Counted from the first letter of the stretch, positions 23,308 through 37,181 are shown. The stretch: DNA of 64,000 bases from Xiphydria camelus (GCA_963678675.1 OY783199.1:8888356-8952355), one strand, 5' to 3'. Notes: a model not told the origin generated them from the sequence alone. A program made the numbers and translations.

Positions 23308-23991
23308 TTAATATTCTGACGCAATGATTGCATTGAAAATTGAACAACTAAACTCAGAAGCTCTTGGTTCAATTTGAGAACTTATGCTCTCGCGAGCTTC
23401 ACAAATAATAAACGTTTCAGTACATTCAATTGCCTGATTAAAAATCCCAAGGTTTCTTCCACTGAACGCGTGGTATAGTCGAACTGTATAATTTACTCTC
23501 CCTCCTCTTTCAACTAGCAACAAGAGACGATTACAGACAACGAAACCCGTACAAAAGGATCCGATCAGGGTCTGCCCGCGCGAACCGGAAGAACGGAGGG
23601 ACACGCGTTGATCGCCGTTACGAATGCATTTCAAGCGTTGGTCGGATCCGCAACAAACCGGACCGATCTGCGGACGATTTCTGACGAATTGCACGTGGCG
23701 AAGCGCGAGGGAGGAAACGACTAACTGCATGAAATGATTACACGACGCGCGATAACGAGGAACGGACGTGCCGGGAAAATAATGTCTTCTTCGGGGCGAG
23801 AGGATTTCTGAGAAGGTCTCTAACTCGTTCTAACACTTGTTAAGAAAACACTTTTGTTCTTAAAAAGTGGATTTCATGATTCGTGTCCTTTCGAGTTACC
23901 ATTTCCAATAAAGTTGTATCGCAACTCATTTCGAATAATGATCCGTTACCCTCCATTGTATAGAAACATGGAAAAAATATACACTGAGAAA
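23308..23991. other. Non-coding stretch with a moderately GC-rich core
   Basis: A minus-strand frame (23308-23730, 140 codons) is open but has no motif, and the GC-rich patch at 23550-23720 explains it. I do not call a gene. Confidence 0.4.
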
Positions 23992-24478
23992 AAAATTTAG
24001 TTATTGCAACCAAATTGTTTGATTGACGGTTAATTGTTGTCAAACTAACCATTGTGTGTTTGGTTGGACTGTATATAGTTGGAATAACTAAGTTTTTATG
24101 CTTCATTCGATAAAATTCATTATTTTGGTAAATGTTAGTTAATTCAACTTCATTGCTGTGTTAAATCAACCCGAATTGGTTTGTTTCAGCAGAAGTTTTT
24201 GTCACGCAACTGATGCAAGCATAAAATTAATTACACTGAGAAAAAAAATCGTTTGACTCAATTAAATTTTGAGATTACAGGCGGGCAATTAAATATATAG
24301 TTATTTGAACTAATATTAAGTTGAAGTAACTAAGTATTTAGTTATTTCAACTAAATTTTATTCGTTTTATCCACGCATTTGTTGAGATAACTATATATAT
24401 TTAATTGGCCACCCGAGAAATTGTAGCTTACAAAATTTAGTTAAATCAAACGATTCTTTTTCTCAGTACAGGCGACAC
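23992..24478 (+). mobile_element. CACTGAGAAA-family element, subfamily 1, copy 2
   Basis: It starts CACTGAGAAAAAAATTTAG, has a second CACTGAGAAAAAAAATCG at 24234, and ends in TTCTTTTTCTCAGT. It matches 13658-14144 over its length, with the same two-part structure. Non-coding. Confidence 0.75.
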
Positions 24479-27339
24479 CACTTTTCGCTCGATTTTGTCG
24501 TACTGCCAATTGAAAGAATAGTTGACCCCTTGCCATTAAACATTTTTACAATGCTACCAATTAAAAATATATATAACTGCAAGAAAGTACCATACAAAAT
24601 ACTCAATGCTATATTTTACAATTCTGTGTAGTAAGTACTTCTACTCATTTTTTCTCGATATATAATAATAAAAGTAATGCATTTCTTTTACACAAATAAC
24701 GCTTCAAAATATTCATTTTCATCGAAAAGTTTTAAACGCGGCTTTCGTAACTCTTAAATAACGGAAGTTATAGAAAAATCGGTCAAACGTATCTTACACC
24801 AACCCGGAACCATAAAACTTTCATCGGAAACATTTTCTCTCATTTCGAAAAGTGCAGAAGATATTCAGGTGATTCGTTTTTGGTGAAATCTCCAGTACTG
24901 TAATCAAAAAAGGCCTCTCTTAATTTCTTTTAGCATATACGAGCTAAAAGTTCGCTGCGGAGATTTCGACAGCCGCGAGCGGCAAGCGCGGTTCTTTCTT
25001 TCAATAGGGCAACCCCGCGGCGCTACGTGCAGTAGAAACATCCAGTTGCGGGCAGACCGGCGTGTGGGCAATGACCGCGCCGCGGACGGCCCGAGGGAAA
25101 CATCGCGGTGGACGAGCGAAGACCCGTAAATGCCTAAGCAGAAGTCTTTGAAGGTGGCAATTAAAGCGAGGGGATCTTCTTTCTCGGTTTCGAGCGGATT
25201 AGTCGTCGTACCCGATAGTGCTCCCGGGGTCCCGAGTACCAATTGTCATCGAAGAGTCTGTCGTATTTTTAAGAGACGTTCGAGAACATCGAGGGGGCAG
25301 ATAAATAATGAATTGGGTACAATCGATGAAAGTGTCGTAGCGCCATCTAGTTTGTATAACCCTCCTCGCCTTTAGCTGCTACGACCCTACGACTTGCTGT
25401 CGCCACTAGGCACAGTCAGCTCCCGGTTCATTGACCTTTTCCTTTTCGACCCGATGTTTCGCGAAAACAAGAATTGTTAAGGGGAAGTGGTTATGAGCAA
25501 GAGAATCGTTAAGAGTCGGGATATATGTATGTATAGCCGGAAATGGTTATTTTTTTATTTCACTGTTCAGTTAAATAACTGTACTATGCATAAAAGTGCA
25601 TTAAGAGAGTATTATTCTGCGATATAAAAAATAATTTTTGTGTTGACCATATTTCATTTGGGACTGGTTTTATTGCATATCTCTTTATGCGGAAATAAAA
25701 ATCCCACTCCCAAATAATTCTTCCCATTATTTGCGGGTCATAAATTGTTTCACATATCCGAAATTTGGATGGTTATCTTTGGATACCGAAATATTAGACA
25801 CTTTAAGCATTTATTTATGTATTCTTCATCCCTGTCGTAGGAAATTATGAATTTTATCGCATTGGGAAATTGTTTGCTATGAAAAAGAAATGTAGTGAGG
25901 TCAGATATACGTATATATTTTATTATATTTTTAGCATTCTGTTTATTGTACCATAAAAAAATAATTTGTCTCTACGTGGGAAGATATGGGAAATAATATT
26001 GTCTATTAAAGTACTTCGAGGAGAGTCTGGATACGCAGCCGGAAACGGCCATTACTCCCCCATTCAACTGCGAAAATTTAAAAATTCTAAAAATATGTTA
26101 AGTGCCATATACCTCGTATTATTTCTCCATTAAATATATAGATTCTGCTTGCATTTGCATTTATCTCATCAGATAAACTTTAACCTTCCGATAAAACACG
26201 CAACGACCGCTATCGTCGTAAAAGGTACGCGAGTAGGTACTTTTTCCTTCACCTCCAGGAAAAAAGGAACTGTATGTACTTTTTACGATGATAGTAGTTT
26301 AAACGACTCTCAAGAGATTCCCCGCGGAAGAATATATTATATTTTATCAGTAGAAAGATACAAAATTGGTTCTTACTGCTGCAATCTCAGTTGGCGAATG
26401 TAAGCCATTATAGACAATATTTTCTTTGATTCGCATATTGCTCTTATCATAGAAGCTATCATATTGTATCTTAATGAAAAATTAGAATAGGAATGTAAAT
26501 TAAGTGAAGATATACCCATGTTCAGCGAATCTCTTTAAGATCCTTAATTTCTGTAGGGATAGAGGGCTCGTAAAACTTTCTTAATCGAAATAACTGTGGC
26601 CCTTGGAAATGGGCTATCTTGGAGACAGAAAGGAGAGACAAAGTCACGATCGCGGTTTACCAGCGCAGCTGGAGGATAATGAAAATGGAGGAATAATCCA
26701 ACCTAACTTAATTTCGGGTCGAAAGGTTCTTCCTTTAATGGAGGGCGAAATCGGGCTGGAGTCTAATCCTGGAATTAATAGACACATTACTCGCTGCGGA
26801 CCATGAGAAATATAGTTCGTGCCATTTTCCGAGGGGATGAAATGAAGACCACAATTGCCTCTGATGGAGGGAGAGACGAGGGCTGAATTCGTGGGGTACG
26901 AGACATTTTTTGTGAGGCTCAAAGAAATTGCAAGTACTTTTTAGGCTATTTTGTTTTATGTACAAAAAAACGGTAAGCCGGAAATGAGGATATAATCCAA
27001 ACTAATGTATTATACTTTCTAGAGGCAAGATTTGAAGAAGATTGAATATAAGTCGGGCTTTAATTCTATAACCGATCGACATGTCGTCCATCGCACTTGA
27101 GGAGAATACGACCCATGGTATTTCCCGATATACATGCAGGGAATCACGAAGGGATGAAAGAAGAACATGAATAGGGGCGCGTATCAATAAAAAGGGATGA
27201 AGGAATATTTCGGGACAGCATCTCTCAAGATGTAGGTATTTTCGTAAGCAGAGGAAGAGAAGGGGAGAACCGTTTATGTTCCTTTTGCTCGGGATACTCT
27301 TCCAAGGCCCTTCGACGGCTCATAAAGCGGAATAGAAAT
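24479..27339. other. Long stretch without recognised genes
   Basis: AT-rich sequence with a GC-rich patch at 24930-25430 in which both strands have open frames (24904-25242 minus, 25130-25375 plus) without motifs. The patch could be regulatory. The phrase CCGGAAATGG/CCGGAAACGG near 25539 and 26039 is repeated, but too short to interpret. Confidence 0.4.
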
Positions 27340-27595
27340 CTGTAGCTTCGTTCTAAAAGGGCCAATGTCAATTTTTCGAGATTTGGGCCAAAGTGCATAA
27401 TCAAACTGTATTTCAAGAAAACCTTTAAATGTAAAATGGCCAATGTGTACTTACAATAACAACCGTGCAATAATTTTTGAAACTAAGATTTAATAATACT
27501 TTAAAAACGCCTTCAAACTTAGAGCATTATTTTAAAATAGATTTGCCAAAACATGTGCATTTTATGACTTTGGCCCTTTTAGAACCAAGCCACAG
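27340..27595. mobile_element. Miniature inverted-repeat element, about 256 bp
   Basis: The left end CTGTAGCTTCGTTCTAAAAG and the right end, which inverts to CTGTGGCTTGGTTCTAAAAG, continue together through GGGCCAA. AGAAAT lies near both outer edges, but the spacing is unequal, so the target duplication is unclear. Confidence 0.65.
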
Positions 27596-29047
27596 AAGTA
27601 GAAATGAACACAAAATAAAAATAAAAGCATAAAATAAAGGAAGGAGGAGGAGAGTGTTTATCGACCCTTGAAATTCAAAGTGACAAGAGAACAAATTTGC
27701 GCATTAAGTATACTGATAACGAATGAGAAGATTTATTACCTAGTTATTGTTTCTCAAGAGTCTAGGACTTTCTGTACTTGTTTCCCTTTTTATAATATGC
27801 AGATTATACATTAATAAATTATTAATGCCAAATATTAAATTATATTTTCAAGCTTGAATTGGAAAAAGCGGGTATTATGAGTGTTATAGCAATACTGTGC
27901 ATTTAAATGCATTTCGTCGTTAGCCATATGGAAATCCTGGGCATGAAAGGGTTACGGCATAAAGAATACGTTATGGGACTATGAAATGCCTCAAGGGGTG
28001 ACGGAACGACGATCAGTACGGGTGAAACAAGGAAGGAGGAGAAATTAGCAAAACAAATTGGTAAGGCAAGACCGTGCGAAGCCTTCCGCAGTCGCACCTC
28101 GAGCATAATTTCACGACAAAGTGCGAATGGCTCTCTCTCTTTCGTTATAAATAACTCCTACAGAATTCGCGTTCGCAGATGGTGGATTAAACAGACGCGC
28201 GACATTGATGCACTCGAACGATGATTGGACAAGACTCGAGCTTCTCAGATAACACAAAGAGTTCTTCATTCTTAGTCAAAGATCTTAAAATTCTCTCAGA
28301 AAGAGTCCTTAGAGAGTGCGTCAATTTAAAAACTCTTAGGAACTTGAACCCCTGCGAGTTATCAATTGAGAAGTTAAGCATTTATTAGGTATTAGTGCTA
28401 TCGGCGTTTTCGAAAATTACAGTTACTTTGTTCTAAATAAAACATCCATAACATTTCAATGTTTAGTAGAACCCCTAACTCTATAAATATATATCGAGTG
28501 TAATAATATGTCTCACCAAAAAAAATTGTTCAACGAACTTATTGACGTTTTCAACGTATACTTTAATAGAACTCTTTCATATCTCTCTTTTCAGACGTCT
28601 TCCATAAAAAGCATCATTACGAGCACTTTCCGAGTTTCTTTTCAGAATTCAAAAAGATATTTTTAATATGCACTCCTTTGAAGTTCTTTCTTGGTTTTAT
28701 ATTATCAGAGTTCAGAACGCCGGGAAGATTTATTCACAAGGTTCGCGAAAATGCTTGGTTTTTTAGAAAGTTTAATTTCCATTTAGAAATTAATAGCATT
28801 TTCAATTGAAACAAAAATTGAAGAACGCCAAAACGACGATCGTGACAAATGCTTCTTTCGTCCAGTAGATACCATTATACAATGCATACCGTGACGAATA
28901 AATATTTACGACCAGCATATACATATTGAGACGCTCGAAATATTCGGATCAGTATGAAATTATTTACTAGGATTTTCATAGGGTATGCGTACATGGTATT
29001 TACGTAATTCTTCGATTGAATTATTTTAATTTTATTACATGGTCCAA
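27596..29047. other. Non-coding stretch
   Basis: About 1.45 kb without a recognised gene or repeat. Confidence 0.5.
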
Positions 29048-29051
29048 TTAA

Positions 29052-29278
29052 CACTGAAACTATCGCAGGTGTTCAATTTGACTGGTGTTTTATGTAACCT
29101 CGATTATCTCGAAACCCATAAAGTTTTTGTCCAAATTAGCAGAATACTTTTTTTGTAGAACATATTTTGATCTATAAAAAAGTTCTATAGCTGCATCACC
29201 AAAAAAATCAGATAACGAGATAAGCACTCGCCAGAGAATGAGCATTTTAAAACGCGCGGCCGTTCGGTAGTTCTAGTG
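29052..29278. mobile_element. TTAA-flanked miniature element (piggyBac-type)
   Basis: The ends are CACTGAAACTATCG on the left and, inverted, CACTAGAACTACCG on the right. TTAA lies directly outside both ends (29048-29051, 29279-29282). An exact TTAA duplication is the hallmark of piggyBac-type integration. At 227 bp it is non-coding. Confidence 0.7.
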
Positions 29279-29282
29279 TTAA

Positions 29283-30100
29283 ATTGATAAAATGCTCTGC
29301 TAAAGTGCAATAAATACCTATATCGGTTTCAAACTTCCATCCAGGTTAGGTCAGTTTGGGTTATAGCTTGGGGTAGCATCGTAAGCTGGGGTTATTTGGA
29401 CGCAAATTGGAGTAGCTCTGACTTTCCACTCGTTTTGAAAAATTTTGCGACGAATATAATTAAAAAGTTGACGATTGATAAAAAGCACCATTGATCCTTT
29501 GGTAGCATTGCTGGTTCGGAATGCAAATTTAAACACTTTTTTCGCAAAATTCCAGAGTTATTTTGAAGTGCCAAGGTAATTTCGGTTTATGGTATGCTCC
29601 TATAATTACAGTACACGCTCCTTTTTCAAAGGTCGTGTTTCACTTTGCAAAAAAGTCCGAAATTAAATAATCGGGCGACTTGCGGGAAGAAAAATGAACG
29701 CGATCAAAGTTGCACGACCGGCAATTTCCAATGCGAACGAAAAAAACTATAAGAGAAAACAGAAACGGGACGAGAATCGACAAATTAAAAGCGGCACGTG
29801 TGTGCAAAGCTTGATAACGAGACTCGCTGAAGTCCGTCGACGACCTCGACGAGTCACAAAGCGTTGAAATGGCATTACGTGTTTAAGTGAGAAAATCTGC
29901 CGTTTCCGAGGGGAGTTGCTGACGAAGAAGCCCCCTTCCCCCTCCCTCCTCCTCTTCAACACCAATTTCGCCAGGGCTGCGCACAACTATCGAATGAAAA
30001 TCACTAGACGTGATGCGGATTGCATATAGAAAATTCGTTCCGTCGTTCTCCCATGCCGCGATATTCACGGAAATCCCTCAGAAAATATCCGAAGTAGAAA
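29283..30100. other. Non-coding stretch
   Basis: AT-rich, then increasingly GC-rich toward the island that follows. No gene recognised. Confidence 0.5.
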
Positions 30101-30707
30101 TGCCCAGGAAGGACCAGACGGAGGCGACCGGCGAGTTGGATGTTTTTTATGTGTACCTAATTATCGTTTGGATGACTTGCTCCTTCGTCGAACGTCCCGC
30201 GTAATGAGGGATTCGCGCTTAGTCGAAAAAATGGCACTCGAGGAAGTAGCGAGTGGGAGAGGGACAGACAGGGATAAGAAAACGAAAGACGAAAGGGAGG
30301 AAAGGAGTGAAGAAAGAGCCCTAGAACGCCGAGCCTCGGGGAATCGAGCGAAAGCAGTCCGCGCAGACGCGCGCGGAACACGGAGATAATCACTAACCGT
30401 AGGGGACCTCTTTGCGGAGAGAAGTGGTGGTATTTTTTCCGCGTCGAAAGGAGGTCGCTCGGACGTAAGAGGTGACGTAGACGGAGACGTCATTGATGTC
30501 GTATCGGGCACGTGTATATGAATGATCGACGACATGGATGGACTCTGATGGTTGGGTGTGAATAGGGGGACGGGAGGAGAGAGTCGTTATACACCTATTA
30601 CATTTGAGTAATTGTCCGGCATTAGCGACTGCACGATGAAACGATTTTATAAGATCGGCGAGAAATTGTTTCGAATAAATAAAACTGTTTCTAAGAGGGA
30701 GAAAGGT

Positions 30708-30935
<228 letters not shown>

Positions 30936-31621
30936 CGCAGCTGGGATTCTGCGCGTGCGCGCTGGAGTAGAAATCACTAACCTGGAGGAAGCTCGTGCCA
31001 TCTTTAAACCGGAATATCGCGGGTTTTCCACACCAACGTAGGCGGAAACTCGATTTAATACCGATTTTCGCGCACTTCTATACGGACAAGGAAAAATAAT
31101 GGAGCGATCGAGGGGCACGATCGGCGGCACGCGGTGGAAAGAGCCGAAAAAAACTGCTCGTCCAAAATTCCCGTCGACCTCCCCCGTCACCAACCTACGT
31201 TTCCTGGCACTGATGGTGATCGGGCGAGGCACGATGACCGGCCGATCGTATCGTTCGATGCACTAATGACGAAGGATCACGAGAAGATCTCGCCGCGGTT
31301 GATTCACAAAAACTTTACCATCGTCTTCGTGGAGGAGCTTTCCTCCGGCGGGGGTCGAAGTGAAGCGGAAGCCTCTCGGTGGTAACACTGCGGCGGAAGC
31401 GTTCACCACAAAGGAGCACCACGGTTCGCCGCGTCGAGGTTCGAGCTTTCTGAGCGGAGCGGCTCTCCTCGTACCTCTTTCGCTCGCCTTCCCTTTTGCC
31501 CTCCCTTACCGCCCCTTTCTGCACCCTCCCTCCCTCTCGCTCCTCTCTCTTTGGCGCATACACACACAAGCGCACACATATCTCGCTCTTTCTACCACCC
31601 CTACCCCCTTACGCTCCGTGT

Positions 31622-31676
31622 CACTACCTCTCTCTCTCTCCCTCTCTTTCTCTTCCTCTCTTTCTCTCTCTAATCT
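31622..31676 (+). repeat. CT-rich imperfect microsatellite
   Basis: CTCTCTCTCTCCCTCTCTTT-type sequence. Confidence 0.8.
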
Positions 31677-31837
31677 CACATTAAAAGCTTTATCATCCCT
31701 CGCGATGACATTAGCAGCCGCGCGATCGCGAGCACTACGATAGGAAGCGCGTGCGCGGGGATCAACGGATCTTCGAGGATCACTGGAGAGTCTTCGATGA
31801 TCATTTTCCATGGGGGGACCGGCGGGGTAGGAGAGAA

Positions 31838-31940
31838 GAGAAGGAGGAGGAGGAGGAGGAGGAGGAGGAGGAGGAGGAGAAACGGGAGTATAGGTGGGGT
31901 AGGAGAAAGAGAGAAAGAGAGGGAGAGAGAGAGAGAGGGC
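31838..31940 (+). repeat. (GGA)n and GA-rich microsatellite
   Basis: About 13 GGA/GAG triplets (31842-31879), then GAGAAAGAGAGAAAGAGAGG to about 31940. Confidence 0.85.
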
Positions 31941-33136
31941 TGTCCGATGGGGGATCGATCGTTTGAATAGAACGGAAGGGAACGAGGCGCGGGCAGGTTA
32001 AGTGATGGAGGAAGGAAGGTGGAAGGGTGCAGAGGATACAGTCAGCCAGCGGGGTTCCGGTCTCGCGGCGGAAGTCGGGATTCTCAGTCATAGCCGCTTT
32101 GGGGAGAGGGAGGGGGGGGGGGGGCATCGTGGGTTTTCCCTACATCGATTCTCGCCCCTTCGGAAAATACGATCCATCGCGGGCGTCGCGATAATTTCGC
32201 GCGCGTCTCGAACGCGGTCGATGTTGCGCGAGAGCGTCGTGCGAATAGTTCGCTTTCAGGCGGCGAGTTGGATTGATTGCCGAGTCTCGACGCGCGGCGA
32301 TGCGGACCCGCTCATGTTTTGCACTTTATCAGAGTCGAGAGATCGCGGGACGGAAAGGGGAACGCGAAATCGACCGAGGGAAAGAGAGTGAGAGAAGCTA
32401 GAATATATAGACGGCAGAGCGAAGGGAGAGAGATTTCTGGCGGAGGGCAGATAACGGCACAAACCTTGTCACCCATGGCTGCGGCGAGCGGTGTTCGATG
32501 TAAGAGAAGTTAGCAGCGTGGCTTCAGGTGGACCAGAGACTGACTGGCGTTTCGTGCCGTGGAGGACCGCCGGCATCATCGACCCGTCCTCCCCTCTCTC
32601 CGCTACGTTCCCCCCACCAGGACGACCTACGTCGCCCCACCCGGACTACCGCGCAAGCTCCGCGTCATACAACCAGTGTCCACCATCCGCGCGCTCGCGT
32701 GCCCGGTGCAGCGAAAGCTCGCTGCGCGGAATTGCGAGCTTGCGGCGCACGCCCGGCTGAGAATCGCTGGCGCACGATCTGTGCTACTGGGCTAGGCCGT
32801 CACCGCGCGCGCCCCACGACGCGCTGTACATCGCCGGCTGGCCGACCGACCGACCGATAGACCGATAGACCGTCGCGGCCCGCGCTCCACGTCCTTCTCG
32901 GTCCTTTCGGCGAATCGGCGAGACGGAGAGAGGAGGGTGGAGATAAATCGCGCAGAGTCGCCGTGGAAAGCTCCGAGAGAGCGTATGAGAGCGTGGGAAA
33001 CGAGGAACGTTTACTCTACCACGAGACCTCTAAGATAGTGGGAGGTTCTTTCAATCTCCGTGAAGAGGATCCGTGCGGGGAAGGATGCTCTCGGGGATGG
33101 CATTTGTTTGCGGAGGTGTCGGAAGGAAGTGGAGGG

Positions 33137-33243
<107 letters not shown>

Positions 33244-33312
33244 GCGTTTGTAATGTCGGAGAGATCATTTCCGGGATCATATACGTATAGGTGTAGATTT
33301 CTCCTCTTGTGG

Positions 33313-33352
33313 GGTCGAGGGGTGGAGGGTCGAGGGGTGGAGGGTCGAGGAG
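33313..33352 (+). repeat. 15 bp minisatellite, about 2.7 copies
   Basis: The unit GTCGAGGGGTGGAGG is repeated in tandem. Confidence 0.8.
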
Positions 33353-33500
33353 CCGGAGGGTCGTCGGTGCCCGAGAGTGGATATATATATATAACGCAGA
33401 GGCAGCATGTGGGACGTAAGGAATCTGCTTTCTATAAATCCTAATATTGTTATCAGGGACGGCAGATCGCAAGGGTGGAAGGTTACGAGCGAAATTCTGT

Positions 33501-34540
33501 TAGACATTTTATAGTAGGGAGGGGGAGAGAGGAGAGTTATTTTTGGATATTTGATAACCTTCGTATGAAGTTTTATACATAATTTTTTTTTTCTATTGCA
33601 GTATGGAAAGCTCAAAGTTGCAAACGCATGAATTAAAAAATTCCTTTATATGTACATTATAATAATTTATTCGTGATAAGGCCCAATATTTACCAATAAT
33701 TTCAACTCCAAATTTTTCTCAAAAATATACGCAGTATGTGGAATGACCCACTTCTCCGATTAGGTCCGAAAACCGATCGCAGTGGTCGGTCACATGCAGA
33801 ATGTGCAGGCGTGGAAATCACTCAACTGTACATTTGCCATTTTTGCCAGCCATAGATCTTTTGAGAAATCGTAAAACTTTGAAGTTACTTATTGCTTATA
33901 GTTACCATGTCTACATGTTTGTCAGCTTTGTTCTTTTTTTCATGTCATTAAGGGACATTTTGTAAAAGCTTTTATGGTCGATATTGCCCGAATGGGTAGG
34001 GTAATACCGATCATTTGCATTTATTCTATTTTATGAAATAAATATTGTATTTTCTTTTATTTCCATGTTTCCGCTGTCTCTTATTCTTCCCTCATTGTAC
34101 TTTGTTACATTTTACATAAAACAAGCTTTAAATTCTAGCTGGTTTGGTATGTACTAAATATTTTCCTTAAGTAGTCAGTATTCCCCATATTTCCCGTAAT
34201 GCTTTACTAAATTCAAGTAAAAATATATTTGCTCGTCATAAATACGAATTTATGTGGAACATGTGTTTAGCCAATTATTTGTTGATTGTTGCAAATATAT
34301 ATTCCTTTCATATAAAATCCTATATGTGTAAGACTAATTGAAATATGTATTTTTTAAAGCATAATCGTATATCATTAATAAAGGATTCTTAATTTATAAA
34401 AAGTGAAAAGCTTTTTGCTGGTCCTTTTAATTTTATTTGTTATTCTTCGTCGATTTATACTATATAATTATTAATTGTATATTTTTAATGGAGCAATAAA
34501 AAACGAAGCTTCTATTACCAAATAGAAGAGCGACTTCATC
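33501..34540. other. AT-rich non-coding stretch
   Basis: Nothing recognised. Confidence 0.5.
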
Positions 34541-35000
34541 GTAAAATCGATTCGCACGCGCATATCGAAGTTTCGCGCTTTTAATCTAGCAATTCCGATT
34601 GGCGAATTAGAATGCGGAGCGCGCGGCGTTCCGACGCGTCGACCAGAGAGTGATCTCGCGCTCGTCTCGTCTTTTTCTCTCCTTCCGCTCGGCCTTGCAA
34701 CGATTAGACGAGTCGCGGACTCGACCGCGGAATTCAGGAAGATGTGTGGGCCTGGACCCCGCGACGATGACGGAGCTGCGCGGGTCCCGAGAATTTGAGA
34801 GCCGCTGACGTTTCAACGAATAGAGTTAAATTGCTGCGATCCGTAATCCCTCTAGCGCGCGCGTTATGCAAAATTATGTTAACCGGCGACACTCATTTTG
34901 TATAACCCTGATAACGACCAAGAAGCTTCTTCTCCGACAACTGTCTCCCGGTTGAACACGAGCTTCGAGCTTCATCGAAGCTTTCCCCCTCGGTTGCGTC
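34541..35000. promoter_or_regulatory. CpG-rich patch
   Basis: CGCGCGCG-type clusters near 34617 and 34855 and several open frames without motifs. Possibly regulatory. Confidence 0.2.
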
Positions 35001-35317
35001 GAGCGGCATCCCATGTCGACAGAAAAATTTACACCCCGATATATATCTTTGAAAGGGGCTTCAAGAGCGCCCTTGTGCAATTATTTTAGAGTGTCATAAG
35101 AGGTCTTCAGAGAAGAGATCTAAAATTATCGCGGAGAGTTCCTTTGGGCCTCTTTTAGACTTCTAATCTTAGAATATTTGCAAAATTCACAAAAAATTGC
35201 ACAAGTACTCAGTGCAATTTGAGAATATATCGACGTTTAAATTTTTGCTTCGATTGGAATAACAGTCAACGAATATAAGTAAAGGGAACAGCTATAGAAA
35301 ACCACAGTAAGAGAGAT

Positions 35318-35341
35318 TGATTGATTGATTGATTGATTGAT
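35318..35341 (+). repeat. (GATT)n microsatellite
   Basis: About six tandem GATT units. Confidence 0.9.
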
Positions 35342-35421
35342 AATATTATTTATTACCCAGTGATGAACAAAGATGCAGATGATTCTGCTCAACAAGTAGA
35401 ATTCATAAGAGTATAGCTTAA

Positions 35422-35633
35422 CCCTCTAACAGGCCAATTTTTATTTCATCTAAAAGAATTACTGCTTGTGGCGTGTAAAAGCGGCAAACACAGCAGCCGC
35501 TGTAACTGTACTAGGCAAGCAGATAGGTTCACACTAAAGGCGGGATTGCCGCTGTATGTCTAAAATATTTCACAGGAATCTGTAAATCAGATTTGAATGA
35601 AGCCTGCCTTAAGGCGGTATGCCGGCTAGAGGG
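35422..35633. mobile_element. TTAA-flanked miniature element with CCCTCTA ends
   Basis: The left end CCCTCTAACAGGC and the inverted right end CCCTCTAGCCGGC are bounded by TTAA (35418-35421, 35634-35637). TTAACCC is the known edge pattern of piggyBac-type elements. At 212 bp it is non-coding. Confidence 0.75.
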
Positions 35634-35899
35634 TTAATATAATGGTAGCATAATTACAGAGCACGTGTATAAAGACATATTGTTGAGGTAGTAAGACAGG
35701 TATAATGGTATTGTATGCTCTCTCACTTAGTAGATAGTTGTGACAATAGTAAAATTAAAATTAAGAAAACAAAATTTAAAATTATAAACTATTAAACTAT
35801 TAGAATTAAAAACGTAAACAATTAAACAAATATAGTTAAAATTAAAAAATTTTAATCAGTAGGTACTAGTGCCTAAGAGATTATTTGCAGCGAGGGAGA

Positions 35900-35907
35900 G
35901 AGGGGGG

Positions 35908-35935
<28 letters not shown>
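35900..35935 (+). repeat. (GA)n microsatellite
   Basis: GGGAGAGAGAGAGAGAGAGA-type run. Confidence 0.9.
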
Positions 35936-35939
<4 letters not shown>

Positions 35940-35953
35940 GGAAAAGAAGAATA

Positions 35954-36215
35954 CAGTAAAACCTCGTTTATCGCAACTCTCCCTTATTGCAAGTCTCACT
36001 TATTGTGAGGTAGAAGTCTCGTTTATTGCAACCCCTCCGTCTCCCACCGCGCATGGTAGTTGCAACCCTTCCGACTCCCACCGCGCACGGTGGCCAATCA
36101 CAAGCGACCAGTGCGAAATCGCCTTGAGTCAAGAAGCGGGGTGGGGGCCCCTCTCGAGTTGCGATAAACGAGAGGCATACGATTCGAGGGGCTTGCAATA
36201 AATGAGGTTTTACTG
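35954..36215. mobile_element. pogo/Tigger-like miniature element
   Basis: The left end CAGTAAAACCTCGTTTATCG and the inverted right end CAGTAAAACCTCATTTATTG are flanked by TA (35952-35953, 36216-36217). CAGT-starting inverted repeats with TA duplication are typical of the pogo/Tigger branch of Tc1/mariner. The open frames inside are short and carry no transposase motif. Confidence 0.75.
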
Positions 36216-36449
36216 TACAGAGAAAGAGTACTTTCGGTTAAATCGTATGTTTAATTAAGATTTATTTAACCCATTCCGTGTAAACGTTTTTTTAGTGTAC
36301 GTTGAGTGTAAACGTGGGTCATTTGTGTCCAGCCTAACCTTCTATTCTTAAATGCGTTCCGAAAAATTTCAAAAAATTCATCCGTTTTCTAGGATCCCTT
36401 TAGAAAGAAATCACAATAGCAGCAAATAGGATCGAATTGTTTAAATATA

Positions 36450-37181
36450 CAGGGTGCCCCATTTGAAAGAGTACGGCTGAATAACTCTTGAAAGAGGGCA
36501 GTAATCGGAAAAACTTAAATGAAAATTATAGGGTTCGAAGGGGGACAACTGACACAAAGTATGTTTCGAGCATAAATGTTTATGCTCTGATGCTGCGAGT
36601 TATGTTGCGTTTTTTTTAATGGCAACCAAAAATTTTACACCTACAAAAGTTATTCCTCTTGATGAGACGAATTCAGACATACCGTATTTTATGTCAATCT
36701 ATCTATTTTTATCTATCCAAAGTTACCTGATGTACCTTAAGTTTGATTGTTTTCCAGTCAGTACGAATCGAACCATTATTGAGTTGACAATTTTTTGAGT
36801 GATTTCGCGTATCATGGTTTATTCAGCAAGTGAAGTAGTGGATATTTTACTGGGTTTAGGAGAATGTCGAGGTGGATATTGAGCTGCCGCTCGATTTTAT
36901 CGGGAACGGTATCGCAACCGGTTGCATAAAAAATGGGTAGATTGACATAAAATACGGTATGTCTGAATTCGTCTCATCAACTTTTGTAGAGGTAAAATTT
37001 TTGGTTGCCATTAAAAAAACGTAACATAACTCATAGCATCAGAGCATAAACATTTATGCTCGAAACATACTCTGTGTCAGTTGTCCCCCTTCGAACCCTA
37101 TAATTTTCATTTAAAAGTTTTTTCAATTACTGCCCTCTTTCAAGAGTTATTCAGCCGTACTGTTTTAAATGGGACACCGTG
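36450..37181. mobile_element. TA-flanked element with about 250 bp inverted arms
   Basis: The left end CAGGGTGCCCCATTT and the inverted right end CACGGTGTCCCATTT continue for about 250 bp per arm, including GCATAAATGTTTATGCTC and AGACATACCGTATTTTATG. TA flanks both ends (36448-36449, 37182-37183). The short unique centre codes for the start of a transposon protein (36814-36939). Confidence 0.75.
36814..36939 (+). pseudogene. Transposon HTH domain fragment, DUF4817-like
   Basis: From the ATG at 36814 the frame reads MVYSASEVVDILLGLGECRG, then GY, an in-frame TGA (36880-36882), and continues AAARFYRERYRNRLHKK before a stop. The pattern of a helix with GEC, then AAR.Y.ERYPNR-type residues, matches, from memory, the N-terminal DUF4817 helix-turn-helix domain of arthropod transposon proteins. 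Only the first 40 or so residues survive before the right inverted arm begins, so the rest was lost by internal deletion. Confidence 0.5.

Noticed and set aside
23308..23730. 140-codon minus-strand frame
   Set aside because: No recognisable motif. The frame overlaps a GC-rich patch that lowers stop frequency, and there are no splice signals in suitable places.
25130..25375. 81-codon frame with KQKSLKVAIKARGSSF start, considered as a ribosomal or nuclear protein
   Set aside because: The resemblance is superficial. A minus-strand frame covers the same bases and no family pattern follows.
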